A DNA stretch of 64,000 nt from an uncultured Acetatifactor sp. (GTDB lineage Bacteria; Bacillota; Clostridia; Lachnospirales; Lachnospiraceae): the NCBI GenBank assembly GCA_934436245.1, contig CAKSAM010000012.1, forward strand, positions 1 to 64,000, read 5' to 3'. The translations under genes were made by a program, and so were the position numbers. Positions 25,646 to 35,013 of the stretch are shown here, piece by piece (position 1 is the stretch's first letter; the number at the start of each line of letters is the position of its first letter). The notes beneath the pieces are model-generated. The model saw nothing but the letters and a program-made list of their open reading frames with translations, was not told the DNA's origin and made no database searches.

Positions 25646-26665
25646 ATGGCGAGAACAAAAGCAGATGGCGGAATATCAGGATTGCAGAAAGCTGCAATCC
25701 TTCTGATCTCTTTGGGACCGGAGAGGTCAGCCGGAATTTTTAAGCATTTAAAAGAAGAGGAAATCGAAGAACTGACACTGGAAATAGCCAATACCAGAAG
25801 TGTAACTCCTCAGGTAAAAGAGGAAGTGATCAATGAATTTTATGAGGTGTGTCTTGCACAGCAGTATATCGCCGAGGGCGGTATCAATTATGCCAAGGAG
25901 CTTTTGGAGAAAGCACTTGGCAGCGACAAGGCAATGGATGTCATTGGCAAGCTGACTGCATCCTTACAGGTAAAGCCGTTCGAGTTCGTGCGTAAGACAG
26001 ATGCCAGCCAGCTGATCAACTTTATCCAGGATGAGCATCCTCAGACCATTGCCCTGATCCTGTCCTATCTGTCTCCCAGCCAGGCAGCTTTGATCATTTC
26101 CGCACTTCCACCTGATAGTCAGGCAGAAGTGGCAAGACGTATTGCTGTTATGGATCGTACCAGTCCGGATGTCATCAAGGAAGTGGAGAAAGTGTTGGAG
26201 TCCAAGCTGGCAAGTCTTGTGAACCAGGATTACACCATTATCGGTGGTGTGGATGCAGTAGTAGAAATCCTGAATACGGTAGACCGCGGTACCGAGAAAC
26301 ATATTATGGAAACTCTGGAGATCGAAGAACCGGAGCTGGCAGACGAGATCCGGAAAAAGATGTTTGTATTCGAGGATGTATTACTTTTGGACGACAAGGC
26401 AATCCAGCGAGTGCTGCGTGATGTGGATAACAATGATCTGGCAACCGCTCTGAAGGGTGCAAATGAACAGGTACAGAATGCAATCTTCAACAACCTGTCC
26501 AAGCGTCTGGTTGTCATGATCAAGGAAGATATGGAATTTATGGGGCCTGTGCGTATGAAGGATGTAGAAGAGGCTCAACAGAAGATTGTAAATATTATCC
26601 GTAAACTGGAGGATTCCGGTGAGATCATCATTTCCAGAGGCGGAGGTGACGAGATCGTTGTCTAG
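25646..26665 (+). CDS. fliG: Flagellar motor switch protein FliG
   Basis: FliG joins the MS ring to the C ring and takes torque from MotA. 339 aa, the normal length. It shows the N-terminal FliF-binding domain, the middle-domain EHPQTIALIL motif (about residues 130-140) and a C-terminal domain with the charged torque helix (LLLDDKAIQRVLRDVD). SD CGGAG. fliH overlaps its last 8 nt. Confidence 0.97.
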   Translation: MARTKADGGISGLQKAAILLISLGPERSAGIFKHLKEEEIEELTLEIANTRSVTPQVKEEVINEFYEVCLAQQYIAEGGINYAKELLEKALGSDKAMDVIGKLTASLQVKPFEFVRKTDASQLINFIQDEHPQTIALILSYLSPSQAALIISALPPDSQAEVARRIAVMDRTSPDVIKEVEKVLESKLASLVNQDYTIIGGVDAVVEILNTVDRGTEKHIMETLEIEEPELADEIRKKMFVFEDVLLLDDKAIQRVLRDVDNNDLATALKGANEQVQNAIFNNLSKRLVVMIKEDMEFMGPVRMKDVEEAQQKIVNIIRKLEDSGEIIISRGGGDEIVV

Positions 26666-27515
26666 TAATCTTTTAAAACGCGGATTTACTAAGGTTGTGG
26701 AAGAAGACGCCAGAGTGATTGATATGAATGCGCTGGTGGCAAAAAGAATCAGGGAGCTTTCTGCAAAAATGCAGCAGGAAGAAAATGCCGGGTTTGTCTC
26801 CGGTCTGGCAGCGGATAAAGTAGAGGCTCTGGTGACAGATCCGGACGGTGATGATGAAGCTTCGCAGGCCTCTGGCAATGTAATCAAAGCAGGAGAAGAT
26901 TTACAGAAACTGAAAGAAGAAGCAGAAGCGGAAGCCCGGGAAATCCTTGAAGATGCCAGAAAACAGGCTGACCATATTTTGCAGGAAGCTAAAACACAGG
27001 CGGAAAATGAAAAACAGACTGCGTTAGAGCAGGCAAGACGGCAGGGACAGCAGGAAGCAAAAGCTGAGGCAGAACAGGCAGAAACGAAAAGAGAAGCTGA
27101 GTTTCAGAAAAAAACAGAGGGACTGGAAGCTGAGTACCAGAAAATGTTGGATGAACTGGAGCCAAAGTTTGTGGATACCATTACCGGTATTTATGAACAT
27201 ATTTTTCATGTGGATCTTCATTCTTATCGGGAAGTACTGTGTTATCTGATTTCTGCAACTATGAGAAAAACCGAAGACAACCGGAGTTTTCTTGTGCATG
27301 TATCCAAGGAAGATTATCCTTATGTCAGTATGCAGAAAAAACAGATTATGGCTGGGACAGCTTCTCCGAACAGTACAGTGGAAATTGTAGAGGACATTAC
27401 GTTGGGAAAAGGGGAATGTCTGATAGAAACAGAAGGCGGTATTTTCGACTGCGGACTGGGTACGCAGTTGTCAGAACTGCGTCAGAAGCTAAAATTATTA
27501 TCGTATGAAGGCTGA
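26658..27515 (+). CDS. fliH: Flagellar assembly protein FliH
   Basis: FliH dimers bind and regulate the FliI ATPase of the export apparatus. I start at TTG 26658, in frame and 8 nt after a strong GGAGGTGA at 26642-26649. This gives 285 aa beginning SSNLLKRGFTK after the initiator. The start overlaps the fliG stop by 8 nt. A GTG at 26619 is in frame but would overlap fliG by 47 nt without a clear SD. Residues about 90-175 are a Glu/Lys/Ala-rich coiled coil with Gln repeats, typical of the family; the C-terminal third is the V-ATPase E-like domain. Confidence 0.88.
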   Translation: MSSNLLKRGFTKVVEEDARVIDMNALVAKRIRELSAKMQQEENAGFVSGLAADKVEALVTDPDGDDEASQASGNVIKAGEDLQKLKEEAEAEAREILEDARKQADHILQEAKTQAENEKQTALEQARRQGQQEAKAEAEQAETKREAEFQKKTEGLEAEYQKMLDELEPKFVDTITGIYEHIFHVDLHSYREVLCYLISATMRKTEDNRSFLVHVSKEDYPYVSMQKKQIMAGTASPNSTVEIVEDITLGKGECLIETEGGIFDCGLGTQLSELRQKLKLLSYEG

Positions 27516-27518
27516 TGA

Positions 27519-28841
27519 ATGGTCATTAAGAACATAGATTTTGAAAAATATCAAAAGTTAACAGATAAGTGCTTTTATCGTAAGCTTGGAAAAGTAGTAA
27601 ATGTCGTAGGCCTGACCATAGAGTCCGCAGGACCGGATTCCAGACTGGGAGATCTGTGCAGAATTCTGCCAGAAGCGGAAGACGCAAAACCCATTATGGC
27701 AGAGGTGGTAGGATTTCGTGACAAGAAGACACTACTTATGCCATATGATTCCGTAGATGGCATTGGATTGGGCTGTGTCGTGGAAAATACCGGAGATCCG
27801 TTGAAGGTTACAGTAAGTGATAAGCTTTTAGGTAAAACGGTCAATGGATTAGGGGTGCCCATTGATGGGGGAAGCATTACCGGGACAACTTACCCGGTGG
27901 AGGCGACACCACCGGATCCCATGTCAAGAGCCATTATCGATCAGGTATTGCCTTTGGGAGTGAAGGCAGTGGATGGAATGATCACTGTGGGTAAAGGACA
28001 GAGAATAGGTATCTTTGCCGGATCCGGTGTGGGAAAGTCAACGCTGATGGGTATGTTTGCCAGAAATACCAAGGCGGATATCAATGTGATCGCACTGATA
28101 GGAGAGCGTGGCAGAGAGGTAAGAGAATTTATCGAAAGAGATCTGGGTGAAGAAGGTATGCGTAGATCTGTGGTGGTGGTGGCTACTTCGGACAGACCTG
28201 CGCTGGAACGAAATAAAGCGGCGAAAACGGCTACAGCGATTGCGGAATATTTTAGAGATCAGGGAAAAGATGTCCTGTTGATGATGGATTCCCTGACGCG
28301 TTTCTCTATGGCACAGAGAGAAATCGGACTGGCAAGCGGAGAGCCGCCTGTGACCAGAGGTTATCCCCCCAGTGTCTATTCGGAAATGCCAAAGCTCCTG
28401 GAACGTGCCGGAAGGGCAGCGTCAGGATCCATCACAGGTCTGTATACAGTGCTGGTAGATGGTGATGATTTTAATGAACCGATCACGGATACTGCACGAA
28501 GTATACTGGATGGTCACATTATGCTGAGCAGAAAGCTTGGTCACAAGAATCATTACCCTGCGATTGATATTCTGCAGAGTATTTCCAGATGCATGAGTCA
28601 GATCGCAGCAAGGGATCATAAGCAGGCAGCCAACAGACTTAAAAATGTCCTGGCGACTTATAATGAGGCGGAAGATCTGATCAATATCGGAGCTTACAAG
28701 CAGGGAAGCAATCCCAATATTGATTACGCAATTTCCAAGATAGACGCAGTGAATGATTTCCTGTGCCAGAGCACAGAAGAAAAATTCACTTTTGAAGAAA
28801 GCGTTCAAATGCTGGAAGAATTATTTGCAGATCAGGAGTGA
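27519..28841 (+). CDS. fliI: Flagellum-specific ATPase FliI
   Basis: FliI is the F1-beta-like ATPase of the flagellar type III export system. 440 aa. Walker A lies in GIFAGSGVGKST (about residues 164-175), Walker B in VLLMMDSLTRF, and the conserved REIGLASGEPP..GYPPSVYSEMP follows. Starts 3 nt after fliH stops, with GAAGG 6 nt upstream, so translation is probably coupled. Confidence 0.97.
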   Translation: MVIKNIDFEKYQKLTDKCFYRKLGKVVNVVGLTIESAGPDSRLGDLCRILPEAEDAKPIMAEVVGFRDKKTLLMPYDSVDGIGLGCVVENTGDPLKVTVSDKLLGKTVNGLGVPIDGGSITGTTYPVEATPPDPMSRAIIDQVLPLGVKAVDGMITVGKGQRIGIFAGSGVGKSTLMGMFARNTKADINVIALIGERGREVREFIERDLGEEGMRRSVVVVATSDRPALERNKAAKTATAIAEYFRDQGKDVLLMMDSLTRFSMAQREIGLASGEPPVTRGYPPSVYSEMPKLLERAGRAASGSITGLYTVLVDGDDFNEPITDTARSILDGHIMLSRKLGHKNHYPAIDILQSISRCMSQIAARDHKQAANRLKNVLATYNEAEDLINIGAYKQGSNPNIDYAISKIDAVNDFLCQSTEEKFTFEESVQMLEELFADQE

Positions 28842-28846
28842 GATAG

Positions 28847-29293
28847 ATGGCCAGATTCAGATATTCACTGCAGAACATTCTGAATATCAAGGAAAAGATG
28901 GAAACGCAGGCAAAACAGGAATTTGGTATGGCAATGACTGCTTTGAATGTGGAGACAGATCATCTGGAGCGCTTAAAAGTGCGTAGAAGAGAATACGAAG
29001 AACGATCAGAGGGGCTGCTAAAGGGAAAACTGGATCTGCGTGCCATTGAAGAGAACAAGGAAGCTCTTTTAAAAATGGACAGCATTGTGGCAACGCAGGA
29101 AAACAGAGTTCAAAAAGCAAAAGAAAATATGGAAGCTGCCAGAGAGCGGATGGCGGATGCCATGAAAGAGAGAAAAATGCATGAAACACTGCGGGAAAAA
29201 GCTTTTGAGTCATTTCTGCAGGAGGAAAATCACGCAGAAAGCAAATCAATAGATGAACTGACCAGCTATACTTATGGACAAAAGTCCCGGTAG
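28847..29293 (+). CDS. fliJ: Flagellar export chaperone FliJ
   Basis: FliJ is a coiled-coil protein in the centre of the FliI hexamer that promotes FlhA opening. 148 aa, begins ARFRYSLQNILNIKEKME (the FliJ family start), and is almost wholly charged helix. SD AGGAG is inside the fliI end, 5 nt gap. Confidence 0.92.
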   Translation: MARFRYSLQNILNIKEKMETQAKQEFGMAMTALNVETDHLERLKVRRREYEERSEGLLKGKLDLRAIEENKEALLKMDSIVATQENRVQKAKENMEAARERMADAMKERKMHETLREKAFESFLQEENHAESKSIDELTSYTYGQKSR

Positions 29294-29314
29294 GCGGAAA
29301 AATGGGAGGAACGT

Positions 29315-30190
29315 ATGGCAAGAGAAAAAACTCCGGAAGAAACTACAGCCGATAACGAAAGGAAACAGCTGGCGGAAGAAAAGAAAAAGTTAAAAAAAGA
29401 ACAACAGGCGCAGAGAAAAGAAGCAAAACGCCGTGCGAAGGAAATAACAAAACAGGAAGATGCGCTGGAAGATGGAAATGAAGGCAACAGTCTCCTTACT
29501 TTTGGTGCGACCGTATTGATCGTAGTGCTGTGGATGGCTGTGATCTGTGTGATCATTAAACTGGATATCGGTGGTTTCGGAAGTTCAGTAGTGACACCGA
29601 TTTTGAAGGATGTACCGGTACTGAACAAGATACTTCCGGCCAATTCTGTTACAGAAACTACGGATCCCAATGCTTATGGCGGTTATACCAGCCTGCAGGA
29701 GGCGGTAGATCAGATCAAGAGTCTGGAACTACAGCTGGAACAGGTACAGAATGCTTCAGCATCTAAAGATGATGAACTGGAACAATTAAAGGCGGAAGTG
29801 CTCAGATTGCAGGAATTCGAAAAACAGCAGGTAGAGTTCCAGCGTATTCAGAAAGAGTTTTATGATGAAGTGGTCTATTCCGACAAGGGACCCGGAGCAG
29901 AGGAGTACAAGAAATATTATGAATCCATGGATCCTGCAACTGCGGAATATATTTATAAGCAGGTAGTAACTCAGCTGGAGGAGAGCCAGGAGGTACAGGA
30001 TTATGCAGCAGCATATTCTGCCATGAAGCCCAAACAGGCAGCCGCAATTTTTGAACAGATGACTAATAATCTGGATCTTGCGGCCAGAATTCTGAAGGTT
30101 ATGAGTGCAGAGGACAGAGGAAAGATTCTTGGAGCAATGGACTCTCAGGTAGCGGCAAAGATCACGAAAATTATGGATCCGGAGTCTTAA
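29315..30190 (+). CDS. MotE/YlxF-like flagellar membrane protein
   Basis: A 291-aa protein at the place of ylxF in Bacillus. Residues 1-58 are a Lys/Glu-rich cytoplasmic helix, about 60-82 a membrane segment (LIVVLWMAVICVIIKLDIGG), 125-185 a coiled coil, and the C-terminal part (about 215-291) carries the MgtE-N/FliG-like motif MKPKQAAAIFEQM..DLAARILKVM..ILGAMD. Such MotE-type proteins chaperone MotC in other bacteria; here a structural or assembly role near the stator or MS ring is inferred. SD GGGAGGAA. Confidence 0.8.
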   Translation: MAREKTPEETTADNERKQLAEEKKKLKKEQQAQRKEAKRRAKEITKQEDALEDGNEGNSLLTFGATVLIVVLWMAVICVIIKLDIGGFGSSVVTPILKDVPVLNKILPANSVTETTDPNAYGGYTSLQEAVDQIKSLELQLEQVQNASASKDDELEQLKAEVLRLQEFEKQQVEFQRIQKEFYDEVVYSDKGPGAEEYKKYYESMDPATAEYIYKQVVTQLEESQEVQDYAAAYSAMKPKQAAAIFEQMTNNLDLAARILKVMSAEDRGKILGAMDSQVAAKITKIMDPES

Positions 30191-30214
30191 GAAAAAGGAC
30201 ACAGAATCCGATAA
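30188..30214 (+). promoter_or_regulatory. Sigma-D (FliA)-type promoter upstream of fliK
   Basis: TAAG (30188-30191), exactly 15 bp, then TCCGATAA (30207-30214). This is one mismatch in each box to the flagellar sigma consensus TAAA-N15-GCCGATAA. It begins at the stop codon of the upstream gene and lies 70 bp before fliK. Confidence 0.55.
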
Positions 30215-30283
30215 AAATCATGTAGTATCATTACAGGTCATGTGTGCCATAAAACACAGAGGAGACCTGGGAAAGGAGGAAAA

Positions 30284-31657
30284 ATGGCAGGGACAGCAAT
30301 TAAAAATGTGGGAAGCAGCAACGCTGTTAATACACAGATGGCGGATATGGTAACTGCTGCAAAGCAGAATGCGGGAACCAGTTTTCAGGCGGTATGGAAT
30401 AAGACCCAGAATAACACCCAGGCAGCAAATGCAGCAAACGGCGAGCGTACCCGGACAGCCCGGAATGATGTCAGACGTGGCGATTCACTGCGAAACAGTG
30501 GAAGACAGCCGGATGATGTGACGAAGGTCTCAGATGGAAAGATGGCAGATGAAGATGATAATATGGATGCAAAGGATCTGGAAAAGATTCAGGAAGTCAT
30601 CGGAGCAGTAGTGCAGAATCTGGTTCAGCAGATTGCAGATACGTTTTCCGTCAGTGAAGAAGAACTGCAGGGGATCATGGATGATCTGGGAATGACAGAA
30701 ATGGATCTGGCAGACTCGGTACAGTTGTCTGAACTGCTTATGACAGTCAGTGGAGCACAGGATTCTTTTACATTGCTTACCGATGAAAATCTGTACAATG
30801 ATGTCAAGGGAATCATGAATCTGCAGAAAGAGCTGGCAGGGCAGGCGCAGGAAGAATTACAGGTTACTCCGGAACAATGGCAGGAGATAGTACCCCGGAT
30901 TCTCCGGGAGACGAAGGCTGAGCCGGTGATCACTGTGGAAGTGGAAGCTGAGAATACGGATGTGGCAAAGCCGTTAAGCAATGCGGAACAGATAATGGCG
31001 GCAGAGCAGGAGACACAGACCAAGGAAGCAGTCCCGGTACAGGGTGCACAGGAAGAGAAGGCAAAAGATTCCGGAAACAAACAGGAAAACACATCCGGTG
31101 GACAACAGGGGAATCTTCTTTTACAGAACCTGAAGCAGGACAGTTTTCTCTCAGGTCTGCAACAGGCAGCACAGTCCGGTGAAGCACAGACTACAGATAC
31201 GCAGGATATCATGCGTCAGATCATGGACTACATGAAAGTATCTGTGAAAGCGGACAGCTCCGACCTGGAAATGCAGCTTCATCCGCAGAGCCTCGGAACA
31301 CTCCATGTGCAGGTGGCATCAAAAAATGGTGTAGTTACCGCCAACTTCATTACAGAGAACGAAACGGTAAAAGCAGCACTTGAAAGCCAGATGGTACAAC
31401 TGAAGGAAAGCTTTGCCGAACAGGGAGTAAAGGTAGAAGCGATTGAAGTAACTGTACAGACCCATCAGTTCGAACAGAACCTGGAGCAGGGCAGAGGTAA
31501 CAGTAACAATGAGACGGAACCGGGCGTTGGAAGAAAACGTACCCGCAGAATCAATCTGAATGCACCGTTGTCTGAAGATGAACCAGAGACGGAAGAAGAA
31601 AGGATTGCTGCTGATATGATGTCAGCAAATGGCAATACGGTGGATTTTACCGCATAA
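30284..31657 (+). CDS. fliK: Flagellar hook-length control protein FliK
   Basis: FliK measures the hook and switches export specificity through FlhB. 457 aa: a long polar, low-complexity N-terminal part rich in Gln, Asn, Glu and Ala, and a conserved C-terminal domain (about residues 320-400) with LEMQLHPQSLGTLHVQVASKNG. I start at ATG 30284, which has an ideal AAAGGAGG 5-6 nt upstream. flgD follows, as expected. Confidence 0.92.
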   Translation: MAGTAIKNVGSSNAVNTQMADMVTAAKQNAGTSFQAVWNKTQNNTQAANAANGERTRTARNDVRRGDSLRNSGRQPDDVTKVSDGKMADEDDNMDAKDLEKIQEVIGAVVQNLVQQIADTFSVSEEELQGIMDDLGMTEMDLADSVQLSELLMTVSGAQDSFTLLTDENLYNDVKGIMNLQKELAGQAQEELQVTPEQWQEIVPRILRETKAEPVITVEVEAENTDVAKPLSNAEQIMAAEQETQTKEAVPVQGAQEEKAKDSGNKQENTSGGQQGNLLLQNLKQDSFLSGLQQAAQSGEAQTTDTQDIMRQIMDYMKVSVKADSSDLEMQLHPQSLGTLHVQVASKNGVVTANFITENETVKAALESQMVQLKESFAEQGVKVEAIEVTVQTHQFEQNLEQGRGNSNNETEPGVGRKRTRRINLNAPLSEDEPETEEERIAADMMSANGNTVDFTA

Positions 31658-31691
31658 GCAGTACAAAATATTACGAAAGGAGAAAAAGAAA

Positions 31692-32411
31692 ATGGCATTG
31701 GTTGCACCCGTGGAAAACGGAAAAATAGTAGAAACAGCATCCCAGACCTCGGTAAAAAATTCTACAAAGTCGAATAGCAGTGGAATGGATAAGGAAGCTT
31801 TTCTGCAGCTTCTGGTAGCACAGATGAAGTACCAGGATCCTCTGGAGCCTACTTCCAATACGGAATACATAGCACAGTATGCACAGTTCTCACAGGTAGA
31901 GCAGATGCAGAATATGTCCAGCAGCATGGATCTGCAGAGAGCAAGCGCACTGGTAGGCAAGGAGGTCTACATCAAGACTACCACATCCTCCGGAGATACC
32001 AAACTGGTACAGGGCAAAGTGGATTATGTGTCCTACGAGAACAACAAGGCTTACCTTTATATCAATGAGCAGAAGTATTCTATCGATGATCTGGATTCTG
32101 TAGTAGATACTGATTATCTGAATGCGTACAACAAGGCTTACAACTTTACGGTAAAGCTGAACAAGCTTCCTAATGTAAATGGTATTGATTCTACCGATGG
32201 CGAGACCGTTGATGCACTGGAGAAGGAATACAACGAAATGAGTGATTACGAGAAATCCTTCCTGGCAAAAGATACCGTAACGAGTCTGAACAAGTACATT
32301 GAACGCATGAAGGAGATCCGCAAAGCTGCAGAAGAAGCAGATGAGAAAGACTCCGGGAGCAAAGAGAAAACCGGAGAAACAGAAGGAACAGACAGCACAG
32401 AAAGCGTATAA
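31692..32411 (+). CDS. flgD: Flagellar hook-assembly scaffold FlgD with unusual C-terminus
   Basis: FlgD caps the growing hook. 239 aa. The N-terminal half is canonical: MDKEAFLQLLVAQMKYQDPLEP and TEYIAQYAQFSQVEQM (about residues 32-75), then a small beta domain (about 85-150). After that the usual FlgD Ig-like C-terminus is not seen. Instead residues about 155-215 (KLNKLPNVNGI..YNEMSDYEKSFL..) look like the three-helix modules repeated in Gram-positive surface proteins, followed by an acidic tail. I start at ATG 31692 behind AAAGGAG. Confidence 0.93.
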   Translation: MALVAPVENGKIVETASQTSVKNSTKSNSSGMDKEAFLQLLVAQMKYQDPLEPTSNTEYIAQYAQFSQVEQMQNMSSSMDLQRASALVGKEVYIKTTTSSGDTKLVQGKVDYVSYENNKAYLYINEQKYSIDDLDSVVDTDYLNAYNKAYNFTVKLNKLPNVNGIDSTDGETVDALEKEYNEMSDYEKSFLAKDTVTSLNKYIERMKEIRKAAEEADEKDSGSKEKTGETEGTDSTESV

Positions 32412-32446
32412 AGCAGTAAGCAGCTGATACAGAGGGGCGTTTGGAT

Positions 32447-32857
32447 ATGGATATTCAGAAAAACAGTTTTCTGTCCATTGACCAGCTGGCAGATCAGTAC
32501 TTAAATAACAGTCGTAAGACCGTAAAAGCAGCACAGGAAAATCTGGTATCTTTCCAGGAAATCCTGCAGAATAAAAGCCAGGAACAGAATGTTTCCGGAA
32601 AGCAGGATCTGAAATTCTCCAAACATGCCGCCATACGGTTGGAAGACAGAGGCATTGAGCTGACAGACGCACAGCTGGAACGCTTGAATGATGGAGCAAG
32701 AAAAGCGGGACAGAAGGGAATCAGAGATTCTCTGGTGATCGTGGATAATCTGGCCTTTATTGTGAATGTACCCAATAAGACCGTGGTAACTGCCATGGAC
32801 AGCAGAGAAACTGAAGATAATGTATTTACAAATATTAACGGAGCCGTTATTATGTAG
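32447..32857 (+). CDS. Flagellar operon protein of the flg_new (TIGR02530) type
   Basis: 136 aa. The C-terminal two thirds carries the family core KFSKHAAIRLEDRGIELTD, then VNVPNKTVVTAMD and NVFTNINGAVIM. Members occur between flgD and flgE in Firmicutes and their role is not established. ATG 32447 is taken as the start (GAGGGG about 9 nt upstream); an in-frame TTG at 32441 is possible. No membrane segment. Confidence 0.82.
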   Translation: MDIQKNSFLSIDQLADQYLNNSRKTVKAAQENLVSFQEILQNKSQEQNVSGKQDLKFSKHAAIRLEDRGIELTDAQLERLNDGARKAGQKGIRDSLVIVDNLAFIVNVPNKTVVTAMDSRETEDNVFTNINGAVIM

Positions 32858-32935
32858 ACCGGACCAAAGATGGAGGTCATGCTTTCTTGAATGACAGAGA
32901 GAAAGCACGGTTCCGATACAGGAGGAACAAGTACT

Positions 32936-34636
32936 ATGATGAGATCATTGTATTCTGGTGTAGCAGGACTGAAAACACACCAGACCAGAATGGACGTAAT
33001 CGGTAACAATATTGCCAACGTCAACACAACAGCGTATAAATCAAGTTCCATGACTTTCAGTGAACTGATGAGCCAGACCACACAGAAGGCCAGCGGTGCC
33101 AACGCCACCACCGGTGTGGGCGGTACCAACGCCAAGCAGATCGGTCTGGGCGTTAAGGCAGGAGCTATCAATACTGCCATTACCACCCAGGGCTCCGCAC
33201 AGTCTACCGGTAACCCTTTTGATATCATGATCACCGGAGATAATTTTTTTGTAGTCAGCAACGGCTCCGAGAACTTCTTCACCAGAGACGGTTCTTTCTA
33301 TGTAGATGGTGCCGGTAACCTGGCGATGACCAGCACCGGTTACAATGTCATGGGCTGGGTTGTGGATGAGACCACCGGCAATATCAAGCAGGATACCGTG
33401 ACTGCACTGCGTATCATGAGCACAGCAAATATGACCTATCCCCCTGAAGCTACCACACAGGCAAATATCTCCGGAATTCTGGATCAGAATGATAAGGATG
33501 TTACCAGTGCCAACGGTAAAACAGTAAATCTGAACTTCTTTGATGCCAGAGGCTACAGCTATACTGCAAAGTTTACCTTCAAGCAGTCCGGTGGCAGCAA
33601 GGTGAATGAATACAGTATGGAGCTGACGAAACTGCTAGATTCCACCGGAAAAGAAATTGACATTTCCACTGTGGATTTCGGAACTGCAGATCTGACTCAG
33701 CAGATGGAAAGCAAGATCAATTTCACGGATGATGCTTATGAATGGAACGGAACCATTCTGAAAACAAAATCAACTCCGGTAACACAGGTGGATTTAAAAG
33801 ATATTTTTGATGCAGCTACAGGGGATATAAAAGTCGGCGCAGATGATGCTGAGAAAAAAGCAATTCAGGATGGACTGGATTTTATCGCAAAGGCTTATGG
33901 ATATGAAGGTGCTACCGACGAATTTTTAAATCTTCATGACAGCACTAATGATGTTACCGTAAAACAGATGCTGTTAAATATGTTGGCAAATCCTGCCGCA
34001 ACAACGGATGTACTTCCTAAGGATGGAACGGAGCTTGTACTGGACGGAAGAAAATTTGATGGTGTCAAGGTGGTCTTTGATCCGGATACCGGAAAACTGA
34101 AGCAGGTGGATGGCGGTACCGGATTTACGGCAAATGTTAAATTCTCAAATCTGGGTGGTAACTTCTCAGATATTACCATCGACCTGTCCGAGTGCACCAA
34201 CTATGACAACAAGGGTACTTCCACCATCGGCGCCACCAGTGGTGATCTGGATGGACTGGGAACCGGACGTCGTCTGGGAGATATGATCGGTGTATCAATT
34301 CAGAAGGATGGTATGATCTACGCCAGCTATGACAACGGTATGACCAAACTGTTAGGTCAGATCGCTACCGCAGCCTTTGCCAATGCTTCCGGTCTGGAGA
34401 AGGAAGGAGACAACCTTTACTCTGCTACTTTGAACTCCGGTGAGTTCGATGGCATCGGTGTAGATATCACTGCAGGCGGCGGATATATGTCTACCGGTCA
34501 GCTGGAGATGAGTAATGTGGATCTATCTTCTGAGTTTACGGAGATGATCACCACCCAGAGAGGCTTCCAGGCTAACAGCCGTATCATTACCGTATCCGAT
34601 ACACTGCTGGAGGAGCTGACCAACCTGAAGCGTTAA
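32936..34636 (+). CDS. flgE: Flagellar hook protein FlgE
   Basis: Hook subunit, 566 aa. The N-terminus MMRSLYSGVAGLKTHQTRMD and NNIANVNTTAYKSS and the C-terminal STGQLEMSNVDLSSEFTEMI..QRGFQANSR are the family's D0/D1 parts. The middle (about 160-440) is the variable surface domain and is richer in Asp/Lys. SD AGGAGG lies 10 nt before ATG 32936; ATG 32939 is an alternative. A terminator follows. Confidence 0.96.
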   Translation: MMRSLYSGVAGLKTHQTRMDVIGNNIANVNTTAYKSSSMTFSELMSQTTQKASGANATTGVGGTNAKQIGLGVKAGAINTAITTQGSAQSTGNPFDIMITGDNFFVVSNGSENFFTRDGSFYVDGAGNLAMTSTGYNVMGWVVDETTGNIKQDTVTALRIMSTANMTYPPEATTQANISGILDQNDKDVTSANGKTVNLNFFDARGYSYTAKFTFKQSGGSKVNEYSMELTKLLDSTGKEIDISTVDFGTADLTQQMESKINFTDDAYEWNGTILKTKSTPVTQVDLKDIFDAATGDIKVGADDAEKKAIQDGLDFIAKAYGYEGATDEFLNLHDSTNDVTVKQMLLNMLANPAATTDVLPKDGTELVLDGRKFDGVKVVFDPDTGKLKQVDGGTGFTANVKFSNLGGNFSDITIDLSECTNYDNKGTSTIGATSGDLDGLGTGRRLGDMIGVSIQKDGMIYASYDNGMTKLLGQIATAAFANASGLEKEGDNLYSATLNSGEFDGIGVDITAGGGYMSTGQLEMSNVDLSSEFTEMITTQRGFQANSRIITVSDTLLEELTNLKR

Positions 34637-34661
34637 TAAAGTGTTAAAATTATAAGAGACA

Positions 34662-34698
34662 TACAAAGGGATAGGAATTCCACCTGTCCCTTTTGTGT
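34662..34698 (+). terminator. Intrinsic terminator between flgE and flbD
   Basis: AAAGGGA.AGG (from 34665) pairs with CCT.TCCCTTT (to about 34692) around an AATTCCA loop, followed by TTTGTGTAT. One internal mismatch; T-run moderate. It suggests a transcript boundary inside the flagellar block. Confidence 0.65.
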
Positions 34699-34802
34699 AT
34701 ATAAAACATCAAGGGAAAAAAGTACTACATTTAATTTGAAAAAAAGCAGAAAACCGCATAAATCCTGCTGATACGTCAGAAAGCGGAAGAGGAGGTGACG
34801 AT

Positions 34803-34988
34803 ATGATTGAAGTGACTAAGATCAATGGAGTCAAGGTGTTAGTGAATCCGGATCTGATTGAACTGGTGGAGGAGACCCCCGATACAGTACTGACACTTAC
34901 CACAGGAAAGAAAATAATTGTAAAAGAAAGTAGACAAGAAATAAAAAATCTTGTAATATTATACAGAAAGGATATTTTTGCACGATAA
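34803..34988 (+). CDS. flbD: FlbD family protein
   Basis: 61 aa, matching the small FlbD/SwrD family: MIEVTKINGVKVLVNPDLIELVEE at the start (34803-34874) and TTGKKIIVKES in the middle. In Bacillus the homologue SwrD raises motor torque through the stator. Strong SD GAGGAGGTGA. motA follows after 25 nt, consistent with a stator-related role. Confidence 0.9.
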   Translation: MIEVTKINGVKVLVNPDLIELVEETPDTVLTLTTGKKIIVKESRQEIKNLVILYRKDIFAR

Positions 34989-35013
34989 AATTGCAGAATG
35001 TCAGGTGATTTAA

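Noticed and set aside
32893..32919. Sigma-D promoter before flgE (TCCGATAC)
   Set aside because: The -35 box matches only 2 of 4 and the start site would fall on the flgE ribosome binding site.
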